From a virus: a stretch of 43,457 nt of DNA. Below, piece by piece: positions 31,322 through 37,927 of the stretch. The translations under genes were made by a program, and so were the position numbers. Within the stretch, counting starts at the first letter, position 1. The number at the start of each line of letters is the position of its first letter. The notes below the pieces were generated by a model. That model was not told the origin of the DNA. It made no database searches and saw only the letters and a program-made list of their open reading frames with translations. Where the stretch lies: IMG/VR virus record IMGVR_UViG_3300029908_000004, positions 1-43,457 of that record, one strand, 5' to 3'.

Positions 31322-31837
31322 TTATTTCTCACTACGGGCTAACCAACCAGCTAGGTACTTAGAATACTTAGCGGGATCAGTGCTTACCAGATGTTCATAG
31401 TAAACCTTTTGCTGTAGCCTAATAATTGGTAGTAAATAATTTCTTTCTAATTCAGTATATCCTATTGTAGAAGGATTTAAACTACCATCTGCTTTTATCT
31501 TGGCACCTAGTGAAATCAAAGCTTTCTGTAATATTAGTATTGCCTCCTTGGGAGAAGCATTAACAGCTATATCAAATATCTTGTTTGCTATGTCTTGCGT
31601 TGGTAATCTATTAATAGCTGTAGCTAACCAATAATCATTGGAATATATCTTCTTAGCATATTCTAATGCTTCAGCAGTGTCCATGGTATAGAAACCATCA
31701 CTAACTGCCTTAGGATGTGCACTACTGTTGATACCAAATCTAGCCTGAGCTCCATCGGGTTCTGTGGTAACTACACCAGTTCTGGCATAGTCCTCGGATA
31801 ACATCATGAAATCGAATGCTGAATCAAAGGTGTTCAT
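31322..31837 (-). CDS. GH108-like endolysin (N-acetylmuramidase)
   Basis: The 171-aa protein matches the glycoside hydrolase 108 layout: a catalytic Glu in FMMLSEDYARTGVVTTEPDG (family EGGY site), ARFGINSSAHP, then EALEYAKKIYSNDYW, and the C-terminal peptidoglycan-binding part (LPTQDIANKIFDIAVNASPK, ILILQKALISLG). It would cut the glycan strand of the cell wall at lysis. No signal peptide is seen, so a holin would be needed. The usual GGY is here DYA, a deviation near the active site. It sits alone among tRNAs. Confidence 0.75.
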   Translation of the reverse strand: MNTFDSAFDFMMLSEDYARTGVVTTEPDGAQARFGINSSAHPKAVSDGFYTMDTAEALEYAKKIYSNDYWLATAINRLPTQDIANKIFDIAVNASPKEAILILQKALISLGAKIKADGSLNPSTIGYTELERNYLLPIIRLQQKVYYEHLVSTDPAKYSKYLAGWLARSEK

Positions 31838-31867
31838 ATCTTTGATTAGTATACTTATTTCTTGATA

Positions 31868-31953
31868 TGGTGCACGCAGGAGGACTCAAACCTCCGAAGG
31901 TCTAAGACCGACGGGTTTACAGCCCGTAGTAATTGTCGCTATACGATACGTGC
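31868..31953 (-). tRNA. tRNA-Tyr (GTA)
   Basis: Class II: acceptor GCACGTA/TGCGTGC, anticodon stem ACGGG/CCCGT with loop CTGTAAA (GTA), variable arm GGTC-TTA-GACC, T-arm GGAGG/CCTCC with TTTGAGT, discriminator A, encoded CCA. Confidence 0.93.
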
Positions 31954-31957
31954 ATTT

Positions 31958-32362
31958 CTATTCCTTAACTCTATACTTTTCTATCTGGTTTTCCTGCACT
32001 ATTTTCTGTCTTGCTTCGTCTAAATATAGTAGGGCCACGGCTCGCTTTTTAAACTCATCAGGGTCCCAATAACCAACGAAGTTTGAGTTAGGGTTCATTC
32101 CTAATGAGTCTACCTCATCGTTGTTCCATTGACTTCTAGTGGGTATATGCCCACAATCCTTTAGAACGTGGATGATAGCAGCTCTACGCCCCATCTCACC
32201 AAACAATTCTTCTGCTTTGTTTATGCCTTCATCATGGTGGCGATCGAACCTATGTCTTGGCCCATATCTATCAAAAGCGGAGTCCATCCAAAGGTTTGCT
32301 TCTTCGCACCTATCACCTAGTATACGCTCACAATCTCTACAATGCTCATCAAAGTGTGCCAT
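31958..32362 (-). CDS. DUF6915-like protein (134 aa)
   Basis: The pattern MAHFDEHCRDC..., FDRYGPRHRFDRHHDEGINK, EELFG, then IHVLKDCGHIPTRSQW resembles the DUF6915 family (HRA..HH..G, D.G.IPT..DW), which is found in phages and has no known function. The His cluster suggests a metal site. It overlaps the downstream zinc-ribbon paralog by 14 nt. Confidence 0.55.
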   Translation of the reverse strand: MAHFDEHCRDCERILGDRCEEANLWMDSAFDRYGPRHRFDRHHDEGINKAEELFGEMGRRAAIIHVLKDCGHIPTRSQWNNDEVDSLGMNPNSNFVGYWDPDEFKKRAVALLYLDEARQKIVQENQIEKYRVKE

Positions 32363-32666
32363 TATTAGTCTCTTTCATTTGCTCGAACTTAGATATTGAT
32401 GCTTTCCTATTACAAGAACTACACCTCACATATTTAATAGGAACATCAATTAGCCCTAAAGATAATGGATGTTGTCTGCACTTGCCAACCACTGTCTTAT
32501 CTACCTTTGTTACACCACAACAATGAAATGCAGTGTCACCAGAGATCAAGTCTCTAGCTCGTGGTCTCCACCAGTGATATTCTACATCTATAATTATTGG
32601 ACGATAGGAGCTTATCCTTAAAATCTCTCCACAACTACATTTACGAGCGTACCATATCTTTTCCAT
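32349..32666 (-). CDS. Zinc-ribbon paralog 1 (105 aa)
   Basis: First of three tandem paralogs. Shared pattern: W-Y-A-R-K-C-S-C-G-E-I-L-R-I near the start, a central W.P and ELxTKVDKT-like element (CCGVTKVDKTV), and a final CSSC...ISKFE. The paired CxC...CxxC likely bind zinc. Start is ATG at 32666 (MEKIWYAR) by alignment with the paralogs; a GTG at 32678 is possible. Function unknown. Confidence 0.65.
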   Translation of the reverse strand: MEKIWYARKCSCGEILRISSYRPIIIDVEYHWWRPRARDLISGDTAFHCCGVTKVDKTVVGKCRQHPLSLGLIDVPIKYVRCSSCNRKASISKFEQMKETNNGTL

Positions 32667-32985
32667 GAGAGTTTTCACTATCCACCATTAATTCAAATTT
32701 AGATATATGTGCCCTCTTAGAACAAGACATACAATTTAAATTTAAGATACCTACACAAGATTTATGCATGTAATGGATCGTATTACAATCTTTAAGTGTT
32801 TTTTTATCTACCTTAGTTAATTCGCATCCATAAAAACTAATATCCCCATTTATAAGTTCTTTATGGCTAGGTATCCAAATTTTAATACCAATTAGATTTA
32901 AACGATGGAGTGATAATGGATGGGGAGTCTTTATTCTAAGAACCTCCCCACAACTACATTTACGGGCGTACCATAATTCTTTCGT
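32641..32985 (-). CDS. Zinc-ribbon paralog 2 with a probable ACG start (114 aa)
   Basis: The frame continues the family: KELWYARKCSCGEVLRI, IWIPSHKELINGDISFYGCE, LTKVDKKTLKDC, CMSCSKRAHISKFELM. No ATG, GTG or TTG exists at the alignment start. AAGGAG is followed after 6 nt by ACG, which aligns with the M of the paralogs, so ACG is the likely start codon. It otherwise would be a dead gene, but the reading frame has no damage. Overlaps paralog 1 by 26 nt. Confidence 0.6.
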   Translation of the reverse strand, partial: TKELWYARKCSCGEVLRIKTPHPLSLHRLNLIGIKIWIPSHKELINGDISFYGCELTKVDKKTLKDCNTIHYMHKSCVGILNLNCMSCSKRAHISKFELMVDSENSHGKDMVRS

Positions 32986-33001
32986 ATGATTCTCCTTAGA
33001 A

Positions 33002-33078
33002 TGGAGTTCCCGGAGAGGCTCAAACTCTCAACCTAAGGGTTAGAAACCCTTTGCTCTGTTCAATTGAGCTACGGGAAC
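33002..33078 (-). tRNA. tRNA-Arg (TCT)
   Basis: Acceptor GTTCCCG/CGGGAAC, anticodon stem AAGGG/CCCTT with loop TTTCTAA (anticodon TCT), T-arm GAGAG/CTCTC with TTTGAGC, discriminator T, encoded CCA. It reads AGA, a codon this AT-rich phage should use often. Confidence 0.92.
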
Positions 33079-33084
33079 TTATAT

Positions 33085-33384
33085 CTATACATCAGGCAAT
33101 GAGTTAAACTTTGATACCGAAACTCTACTTTTACAGCTAGAGCAAACGAAGTTAAAAAACCGATAATAACTCTCTGGGTATAGTTTATGCATTGTCTTAT
33201 CTATTTCTGTTAGTTCACAGTCAAATAGTTTAGCGTGTTTATTAAAGCTTTTCATTTCGGGTCTCCAAACACATAGTCCTTTTCTACCAGCAGTAGTGTC
33301 TAGATTACTAAATAAAGGCTCATGCATACATATTCTTATTATTTGACCACATTTACAAATAGCTGCCATCCAATGTTCTTGCAT
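33085..33384 (-). CDS. Zinc-ribbon paralog 3 (99 aa)
   Basis: Start at ATG 33384 (MQEHWMAAICKCG) by alignment; a longer frame would run into tRNA-Ser. It keeps ICKCGQIIRI, CVWRPEMKSFN, FDCELTEIDKTM and CSSCKSRVSVSKF. It is separated from paralog 2 by tRNA-Arg(TCT), so tRNA insertion followed gene duplication, or both came in together. Confidence 0.65.
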   Translation of the reverse strand: MQEHWMAAICKCGQIIRICMHEPLFSNLDTTAGRKGLCVWRPEMKSFNKHAKLFDCELTEIDKTMHKLYPESYYRFFNFVCSSCKSRVSVSKFNSLPDV

Positions 33385-33396
33385 ATAAACTCTTTG

Positions 33397-33485
33397 TGGC
33401 GGAGACACCCGGGCTCGAACCGAGACTGCCTTTACAGGTCAGGATGGGTTAGCAACCCACTGCAATGCCATTATGCCATGTCTCC
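33397..33485 (-). tRNA. tRNA-Ser (GCT)
   Basis: Class II: acceptor GGAGACA/TGTCTCC, anticodon stem TGGG/CCCA with loop TTGCTAA (GCT), long variable arm, T-arm CTCGG/CCGGG, discriminator G, encoded CCA. Its first 15 nt are also the last codons and TAA stop of the gene at 33471. Confidence 0.92.
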
Positions 33486-33851
33486 ACTTTTCTCTCTTAA
33501 GTATTGTATTTCTGGGTAAGTCTTAAACTTCTCTTCCGCTTCTAAGTATAGGTCATTAAGCTCTTTAGCTTCTTCATTAACTTTTCCTCTATACTTATCA
33601 ATATCACGTAGCATATAAGTTTTTACTATATCAGAGGTACCTTTTGCCTTTCCAGTAAGCCATAGCACCCTTACTTCAGAGACGTATATACTCATGTAGA
33701 GGTTTGTGTCCTCAGAATCAGCTGGGGTTATCCCAATTATTATCCCAATGTTCTTCTTATGAGTGGAACGACAAACATGTTTACCCATTAGACTCTGTGC
33801 GTTAGCATGGGGTATCCATCCTAATCTACATCCAGTTATCAATGTACCCAT
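33471..33851 (-). CDS. Hypothetical protein (126 aa)
   Basis: Beta-rich N-terminal half (IIIGITPADSEDTNLYMSIY, VRVLWLTGKAKG) and a charged helical C-terminal half (EEAKELNDLYLEAEEKFKTY). No family is recognised. The stop TAA lies inside tRNA-Ser(GCT). Confidence 0.65.
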   Translation of the reverse strand: MGTLITGCRLGWIPHANAQSLMGKHVCRSTHKKNIGIIIGITPADSEDTNLYMSIYVSEVRVLWLTGKAKGTSDIVKTYMLRDIDKYRGKVNEEAKELNDLYLEAEEKFKTYPEIQYLREKSGDMA

Positions 33852-33862
33852 TATATAATCCT

Positions 33863-33890
33863 TGGCTCCGACTTAGGGATTCGAACCCCA
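33863..33890 (-). pseudogene. tRNA 3'-half remnant
   Basis: A complete T-arm (TGGGG, loop TTCGAAT, CCCTA), acceptor 3' strand AGTCGGA, discriminator G and CCA. Only 10 nt separate it from the CCA of the intact tRNA-Gln(TTG), so there is no room for a 5' half. Its end GTCGGAGCCA equals that of tRNA-Gln(CTG) at 35257, so it may be a decayed relative. Confidence 0.55.
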
Positions 33891-33900
33891 ATAAACAGCT

Positions 33901-33986
33901 TGGCTGGGAAGGAGGGACTCGAACCCACACGTCTTTCGACACTGGTTCCAAAGACCAGCGCGTCTAATCCATTTCGCCACTTCCCA
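33901..33986 (-). tRNA. tRNA-Gln (TTG) with a long variable arm
   Basis: Acceptor TGGGAAG/CTTCCCA with U1-A72 and G73, both Gln identity elements, and anticodon loop CTTTGGA (TTG) on stem CTGGT/ACCAG. But the D-arm (TGGCGAAATGG...AGACGC) and the 13-nt variable arm with GTC-GAAA-GAC look like a Leu tRNA. Encoded CCA. A mosaic tRNA. Confidence 0.88.
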
Positions 33987-33990
33987 ATTA

Positions 33991-34164
33991 TTAAGGCTTC
34001 TCGCCTTTCTTCACTACTACTACAGTGAGAGGTCTATTATTCCCAAGTGCAGAGAACCTTTTCCTCTGTAAGTCTTCTAAACTACCTTCTACTATTGGTT
34101 CTGGCTTAGCAGTAGGTTCAAAGTGAACCACCTTCTTCTTCTTTTCCCTAGCCTTCTTCTTCAT
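33991..34164 (-). CDS. Small basic protein (57 aa)
   Basis: ATG at 34164 begins MKKKAREKKKKVVHFEPTAK. The rest is PEPIVEGSLEDLQRKRFSAL and a hydrophobic TVVVV near the end. Not recognised; possibly nucleic-acid binding because of its charge. It fills the gap between tRNA-Glu(TTC) and tRNA-Gln(TTG). Confidence 0.55.
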   Translation of the reverse strand: MKKKAREKKKKVVHFEPTAKPEPIVEGSLEDLQRKRFSALGNNRPLTVVVVKKGEKP

Positions 34165-34177
34165 ACACCTTCCTAAT

Positions 34178-34252
34178 TGGTAGCACTAATGAGCTTCGAA
34201 CTCATATTCTCACTGTGAAGGAGTGGCGACCTAACCCTTAGTCGATAGTGCT
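34178..34252 (-). tRNA. tRNA-Glu (TTC) with C33
   Basis: Acceptor AGCACTA/TAGTGCT, anticodon stem CACT/AGTG with loop CCTTCAC (anticodon TTC), T-arm ATGAG/CTCAT with TTCGAAG, discriminator A, encoded CCA. Loop position 33 is C instead of the near-universal U. Confidence 0.85.
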
Positions 34253-34255
34253 ATA

Positions 34256-34846
34256 TTAATGTTTCTTAACTTCTTTCACATTGACGCTGCTAACATCTAT
34301 ATCTTTAGGACACCAATTAAAGACTGGGCTTTTAGACACTTCATTTAACGCCATCATTTGGGCATGTCCTGCGTTATACGCACTTTTTATTATTACCAAA
34401 CGTGAGATAGTAGTCATTGTTTCTACAGTCACATAGTAATCACCAGTTTCCTCTGTGATTCCCATTTCTTCAAGGACACTGTTCGCCCAGTTAACTTCCT
34501 TATCAGTTGCTGTGGTAGCAGTGAACTCGAAGTAATGATCAGGAATATATTGACACTTGGGAAACTGTTCCCTAGTACGTCTCACAATTAATCTTTGATG
34601 TGGATGAGTCTTAGGATAGACATGTTCGTCTGTTGTTAAATTAGACGTCCCACTTGTATCAGACCAGTTCCAACTACTACGTGATTTACTTTTCATGAAA
34701 AATATAACTTTTACAGACTTCACCTTATGATTAATGGTGTTACCTATCGTAAGATTTAAGTCCAATATTGCCAGAGCTTTCACTCTCTTTTGTATCTCTG
34801 TACCTATCTTGATACGTTCTTCTTCAGTCATTCTTGCTATTGCCAT
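34256..34846 (-). CDS. Hypothetical protein (196 aa)
   Basis: An N-terminal helical part (MTEEERIKIGTEIQKRVKAL) and a beta-rich rest (KVKSVKVIFFMKSKSRSSWN, YYVTVETMTTISRLVIIKSA). I do not recognise it. No catalytic motif is visible. It lies between two tRNA-Glu genes. Confidence 0.65.
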   Translation of the reverse strand: MAIARMTEEERIKIGTEIQKRVKALAILDLNLTIGNTINHKVKSVKVIFFMKSKSRSSWNWSDTSGTSNLTTDEHVYPKTHPHQRLIVRRTREQFPKCQYIPDHYFEFTATTATDKEVNWANSVLEEMGITEETGDYYVTVETMTTISRLVIIKSAYNAGHAQMMALNEVSKSPVFNWCPKDIDVSSVNVKEVKKH

Positions 34847-34861
34847 GATTTCCTTTGTATC

Positions 34862-34938
34862 TGGTGGTGCTAGTGAGATTCTAACTCACATTCTGTATCT
34901 TGAGAGGATACCTACCTATCCAGTTAGTAGATAGCACC
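34862..34938 (-). tRNA. tRNA-Glu (CTC)
   Basis: Acceptor GGTGCTA/TAGCACC, anticodon stem GTATC/GATAC with loop CTCTCAA (CTC), T-arm GTGAG/CTCAC with an unusual loop TTAGAAT (A at position 56), discriminator A, encoded CCA. Confidence 0.9.
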
Positions 34939-34950
34939 TTTTATAAGAAT

Positions 34951-35025
34951 TGGTAGTCCCGGTTGGAATTGAACCAACAACCTTTCCGTTATCAGCAGAA
35001 TGCTCCACCCTTGAGCTACGGAACT
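34951..35025 (-). tRNA. tRNA-Ile (GAT)
   Basis: Acceptor AGTTCCG/CGGGACT (one G-U), anticodon stem TTCTG/CGGAA with loop CTGATAA (GAT), T-arm TTGG/CCAA with TTCAATT, discriminator A, encoded CCA. Confidence 0.9.
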
Positions 35026-35049
35026 ACGAGATTAAATAATGCTGGGGAC

Positions 35050-35250
35050 TTAAGTGTTATATCTAATTGGTAAATACCCTACATACACAGTAGTTAACTT
35101 ATTTAATTCCTCACAACAAATTGAGCAAGCGTTAACATAATAATAAATCTTAGGTTCATTGTTAAACGTACCCAAAGATTGTCTTACTATTTGTTTAGTC
35201 CCATTACACTTCCAACATATTCTTGAATGTATAGTTTTTCTATCGAACAT
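35050..35250 (-). CDS. Small zinc-ribbon protein (66 aa)
   Basis: Start is ATG 35250 (MFDRKTIHSR), as the longer frame runs through tRNA-Gln(CTG). CWKCNGT and CSICCEEL form a likely zinc ribbon. No family is recognised; the CxxCxGT pattern is like DnaJ-type or nucleic-acid ribbons. Confidence 0.6.
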   Translation of the reverse strand: MFDRKTIHSRICWKCNGTKQIVRQSLGTFNNEPKIYYYVNACSICCEELNKLTTVYVGYLPIRYNT

Positions 35251-35256
35251 AACTCT

Positions 35257-35330
35257 TGGCTCCGACCGGTGGATTCGAACTACCATAACAACTTCCAGAG
35301 AGTTGTGTCCTACCATTAAACGAGGTCGAA
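35257..35330 (-). tRNA. tRNA-Gln (CTG)
   Basis: Acceptor TTCGACC/GGTCGGA with U1-A72 and discriminator G (Gln identity), anticodon stem CAACT/AGTTG with loop CTCTGGA (CTG), T-loop TTCGAAT with one mismatch in the T-stem, encoded CCA. It abuts the RNase H stop. Confidence 0.88.
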
Positions 35331-35933
35331 TTAATTCTTTAACACAGCCCAAGCGTTTACTAATGTTTCAAATGTTTCTTCTACCCTAGTAATCTTAGAA
35401 ACTCTTGGTACTTCCTTAAGATCTTTTATAGCTTCCTCATGGGCTAGCAAAGCTTCTAGTAGCCTCTGATCAACTTCAGAACGCCTGTCAAGTGCTATTA
35501 CCTCTGGCTTCATACCTCTATCCATTGCTAGATTAGCTAATGAATCGGCATGTTTATTCTGTTCTCTAGGTACCCACTTCAATGTAAGATTAACTCCAAG
35601 CTTCTTCAGCTTGGCCATTCTAATACGGGCTGCTTTGTATAGCTCTAATAAGTCTACACTTTTAACATTCCAGTTACCGCTCAGTTGCTCGATTATTAGC
35701 TTGGAATCAGAGTGAACTACAACAATATTATAGTTCATTTCTATAGCATAATCCAGAGCTCTAATAAGTGCTGTGTACTCGGCATAGTTATTACTTTTAT
35801 CTTTAAGATAGTCGCTCTTCTCAAGGATACAAGTCTTCTTATTACCCTCTACAAGTATACCTGATACGCCTATCCCTGCTGCTCCCGGGTTAGCTCTTGA
35901 ACCACCATCACAGTAGAGCCAAAGCTCAGGCAT
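35331..35933 (-). CDS. RNase HI-like protein
   Basis: The 200-aa protein has CDGGSRANPGAAGIGV (first Asp), NNYAEYTALIRAL (Glu), VHSDSKLIIEQLSG (Asp) and VPREQNKHADSLAN (last Asp), the complete active site of RNase HI. It cuts RNA in RNA-DNA hybrids, for instance primers. A C-terminal helical extension of about 60 residues is not part of the core fold. Stop codon abuts tRNA-Gln(CTG). Confidence 0.9.
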   Translation of the reverse strand: MPELWLYCDGGSRANPGAAGIGVSGILVEGNKKTCILEKSDYLKDKSNNYAEYTALIRALDYAIEMNYNIVVVHSDSKLIIEQLSGNWNVKSVDLLELYKAARIRMAKLKKLGVNLTLKWVPREQNKHADSLANLAMDRGMKPEVIALDRRSEVDQRLLEALLAHEEAIKDLKEVPRVSKITRVEETFETLVNAWAVLKN

Positions 35934-35952
35934 CTTGTACCTCTACTTTCCT

Positions 35953-36026
35953 TGGAGAGATGTATCGGGTTCGAACCGATGATTACGCGTTGGCAACGCA
36001 TTATTTTGCCCCTAAATTAACATCTC
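35953..36026 (-). tRNA. tRNA-Gly (GCC)
   Basis: Acceptor GAGATGT/ACATCTC, anticodon stem ATGCG/CGCGT with loop TTGCCAA (GCC), T-arm ATCGG/CCGAT with TTCGAAC, discriminator T, encoded CCA. Its first 26 nt double as the end of the gene at 36001, whose TAA is in the D-arm. Confidence 0.9.
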
Positions 36027-36282
36027 GTATCTGTTCTACACTAAACTTAGATTTAAGGCGTATGACACCCTCTAAATCTGTAGTAAATTTAAAGAAGATC
36101 CCACGTCTATTCAATTTATCTATTAGGGTATCGATATGTATTTTACGAGATTCATCATCCCCACCAACATGGCTTATTACATCACGTAATGTACGTATCT
36201 CATCATAACTAAGTACAATAGAATAGAGTTCTACATTAGAATCAGCCTTAGAACGGAAGATATTTATCCTTGTACTCTTCAT
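36001..36282 (-). CDS. VGG-family paralog 1 (93 aa)
   Basis: First of three tandem paralogs with the shared core L..[DE]E...LRDV-I-S-H-V-G-G, then a basic stretch and a helix with D.L...L. This copy: MKSTRINIFRSKADSN, LSYDEIRTLRDVISHVGG, HIDTLIDKLNRRGIFFKF. Function unknown. Its 3' end lies within tRNA-Gly(GCC). Confidence 0.65.
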   Translation of the reverse strand: MKSTRINIFRSKADSNVELYSIVLSYDEIRTLRDVISHVGGDDESRKIHIDTLIDKLNRRGIFFKFTTDLEGVIRLKSKFSVEQIRDVNLGAK

Positions 36283-36330
36283 GATTAAGCCTCAGTGAAG
36301 TATATGGAATCCTTCATATCCTCTCATCCA

Positions 36331-36528
36331 CTATTGTAGATACCACTTTGAAATTCGTATGTTATCAACATACTTCCTACGACTTGTAATAGCAGACCCA
36401 CCAACAGACCCCAGTATATCACGTAATACTTGCGCTTCTTCGAAGTTGAGGGTTATAGTGTAGTAGGTTGTTTCATTAGGTATGCTTATACGAATGGAAT
36501 TGAATACATTTATTCTTATATGTTTCAT
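36331..36528 (-). CDS. VGG-family paralog 2 (65 aa)
   Basis: Start at ATG 36528 (MKHIRINVFNS) by alignment with paralog 1. Core LNFEEAQVLRDILGSVGG and RKYVDNI. It is shorter than paralog 1 at the C-terminus, so it may be truncated (ends SKWYLQ). Function unknown. Confidence 0.6.
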   Translation of the reverse strand: MKHIRINVFNSIRISIPNETTYYTITLNFEEAQVLRDILGSVGGSAITSRRKYVDNIRISKWYLQ

Positions 36529-36532
36529 AATG

Positions 36533-36796
36533 TTACCTGAAATAAATAGCGCCAAAATCCATATCAGATCTTCTGCGTCCGACGTTATCTTTTATTCCAC
36601 TTGCGTCAAGGCTTCTTAGTACCTCATCGGCATAGCACCTTCGAGTGGTGCGAGGGCCGCCGACACTCATTAAGATATCAAACAAAGTCTCAGCTTGCTT
36701 AGTATTCAACTTCAGTATAATAGGAGCTTCTTCTTTCACAGGTCTATTATTCTGCAAAAATATATTCAATCTATCGGTTAAATGTGGATTTTCCAT
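36533..36796 (-). CDS. VGG-family paralog 3 (87 aa)
   Basis: Core LNTKQAETLFDILMSVGGPR, RRCYADEVLRSLDASGI. The three copies differ widely in sequence but keep the spacing, so the duplication is old. Function unknown. Overlaps the next upstream gene by 19 nt. Confidence 0.6.
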   Translation of the reverse strand: MENPHLTDRLNIFLQNNRPVKEEAPIILKLNTKQAETLFDILMSVGGPRTTRRCYADEVLRSLDASGIKDNVGRRRSDMDFGAIYFR

Positions 36797-37029
36797 TTGT
36801 GTCCGTTTTTACAAGAACCAACCTTCGTTTTGGTTTGACATACGACTTGTGGATTCGTTTCAGGACGAGCTGGGTTACATGATGCGGGGGACTCACTTGG
36901 ACAATGAGGACAGTAGCTAACTATTCTCATTCTACCTCTTGCTCCTCCCGGGGAACTATGCGCTCTACCATTCATTTGTTTCAACTTACGTTTCGTAACC
37001 GTTGAATGTTTAACTACCCCTGCTGCCAT
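36778..37029 (-). CDS. Hypothetical basic zinc-finger protein (83 aa)
   Basis: A basic N-terminus (TVTKRKLKQMNGRAHSSPGG) and CPHC, C-N-P, C, C-K-N-G-H in the second half, which suggest one or two zinc sites. It may bind nucleic acid. No family is recognised. Confidence 0.55.
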   Translation of the reverse strand: MAAGVVKHSTVTKRKLKQMNGRAHSSPGGARGRMRIVSYCPHCPSESPASCNPARPETNPQVVCQTKTKVGSCKNGHKWKIHI

Positions 37030-37121
37030 ATTTTCCTTCCCTGTGTTAAGTCATACGGATATAGTTTGAACAAGATGTTTTTCGATGCTACCATTACACC
37101 AAGCTGGCATAAATTATTAAA

Positions 37122-37251
37122 TGGTGCCAGCCCTGGGATTTGAACCCAGACCCGTTCGTTATGAGTGAAGATAACCTTGCTCTGTCGACCCGTATGATTT
37201 GAATTTAATGATGAGGATATGGGGTGGAATTGGGTAAGCCTTTCGGCTGAC
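37122..37251 (-). tRNA. Interrupted tRNA-Met-like gene (CAT)
   Basis: The 3' part looks like elongator tRNA-Met: loop CTCATAA (CAT), CGAAC, variable GGGTC, T-arm CTGGG/CCCAG, GGCTGGC, A, CCA. The acceptor partner GTCAGCC (7 bp, one G-U) lies 127 nt upstream, about 50 nt too far, with extra sequence in the D-arm region. The 5' anticodon strand (CTTCA) no longer pairs well with CGAAC. Either an interrupted gene or a decayed one. Confidence 0.4.
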
Positions 37252-37280
37252 GGATGTTCTACCATTTGAACTACATCCAC
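37252..37280 (-). pseudogene. tRNA 5'-half remnant
   Basis: GTGGATG followed by a perfect D-arm (TAGTTCAAATGGTAGAAC) looks like the first 27 nt of a tRNA. The matching 3' half (CATCCAC end) is absent; the interrupted Met-like gene begins right after it. Confidence 0.4.
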
Positions 37281-37285
37281 TCGAT

Positions 37286-37352
37286 TGAATGGAAGATTGG
37301 ACTCGAACCAATAACATTCTGTTTGAGATAACCAATTTCTATCGACCCTCAT
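37286..37352 (-). pseudogene. Shortened tRNA-like sequence (Leu CAA-like)
   Basis: A good T-arm (ATTGG/CCAAT, TTCGAGT) and an acceptor that pairs over six of seven positions (ATGAGGG/CTTCCAT), but only 64 nt in total with a short D-region. The possible loop CTCAAAC would give CAA. The end reads TCA, not CCA. Probably decayed. Confidence 0.35.
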
Positions 37353-37359
37353 CTAATAC

Positions 37360-37824
37360 TTATTGTGTAGCTTCCTTTTCGTTCCTTGATGGTGAGGTGC
37401 ACTCCTTGCGCGTGTTGGCCACCATCTCCTCGTACATGTGACCAAGCTGCTCTGATTCTTGGGCATGAGCTTCTGCCACTTCATCTACCACTACAGCTTC
37501 TGCCTGTGGTTGAGTACGTGGTGTCTTCAGCCAAAGAAGAGCAGCTTCCTGCGTACGCTGTGGGAACTTATCGTAACACAAGATTGCAGAAAGGATATTT
37601 ACTTTGATATCCCCTTCAACCTTTACAGTATCAGAGAGCCAGCTACCATTGGTCAGTCTTGATACAGCGATATGACGCCCCAACTTCTTGTTGAAACAAT
37701 CCTTTGGGTTGTGTGTGGAAACGGCGAAGATAGCTTCGTCTTCGGTCTGGGTATAAGCAACGCAAGCAACGGGGAAGCGATTCTCGTTGCGAAGAGAAAA
37801 TACCTTTACTGTTGGTTCAGTCAT
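37360..37824 (-). CDS. Hypothetical protein (154 aa)
   Basis: Beta-rich first half (VKVFSLRNENRFPVACVAYT, EAIFAVSTHNPKD) and a helical, Glu-rich C-terminus (VVVDEVAEAHAQESEQLGHM). No family is recognised. Its local base composition is richer in G+C than the neighbours', which hints at a different origin. Confidence 0.65.
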   Translation of the reverse strand: MTEPTVKVFSLRNENRFPVACVAYTQTEDEAIFAVSTHNPKDCFNKKLGRHIAVSRLTNGSWLSDTVKVEGDIKVNILSAILCYDKFPQRTQEAALLWLKTPRTQPQAEAVVVDEVAEAHAQESEQLGHMYEEMVANTRKECTSPSRNEKEATQ

Positions 37825-37846
37825 ACTACTTCTCCTTTGGGGTTAA

Positions 37847-37920
37847 TGGTGGGACTAGGAGGAGTCGGACCTCCCTCGACGAATTAAGAATCCGCTGCAT
37901 GGCCGATGTGCTATAATCCC
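37847..37920 (-). tRNA. tRNA-Lys (CTT)
   Basis: Acceptor GGGATTA/TAGTCCC, anticodon stem GCGGA/TTCGT with loop TTCTTAA (CTT), T-arm GGAGG/CCTCC with loop TCCGACT (C at position 55), discriminator A, encoded CCA. Confidence 0.88.
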
Positions 37921-37927
37921 TTATTGT

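Noticed and set aside
35251-35352. N-terminal extension of the small zinc-ribbon gene
   Set aside because: The extension covers tRNA-Gln(CTG) and the RNase H end.
37014-37352. 112-codon minus-strand frame
   Set aside because: It runs through several tRNA-like sequences; only the last 26 codons (from 37094) could be a gene and they have no clear ribosome site.
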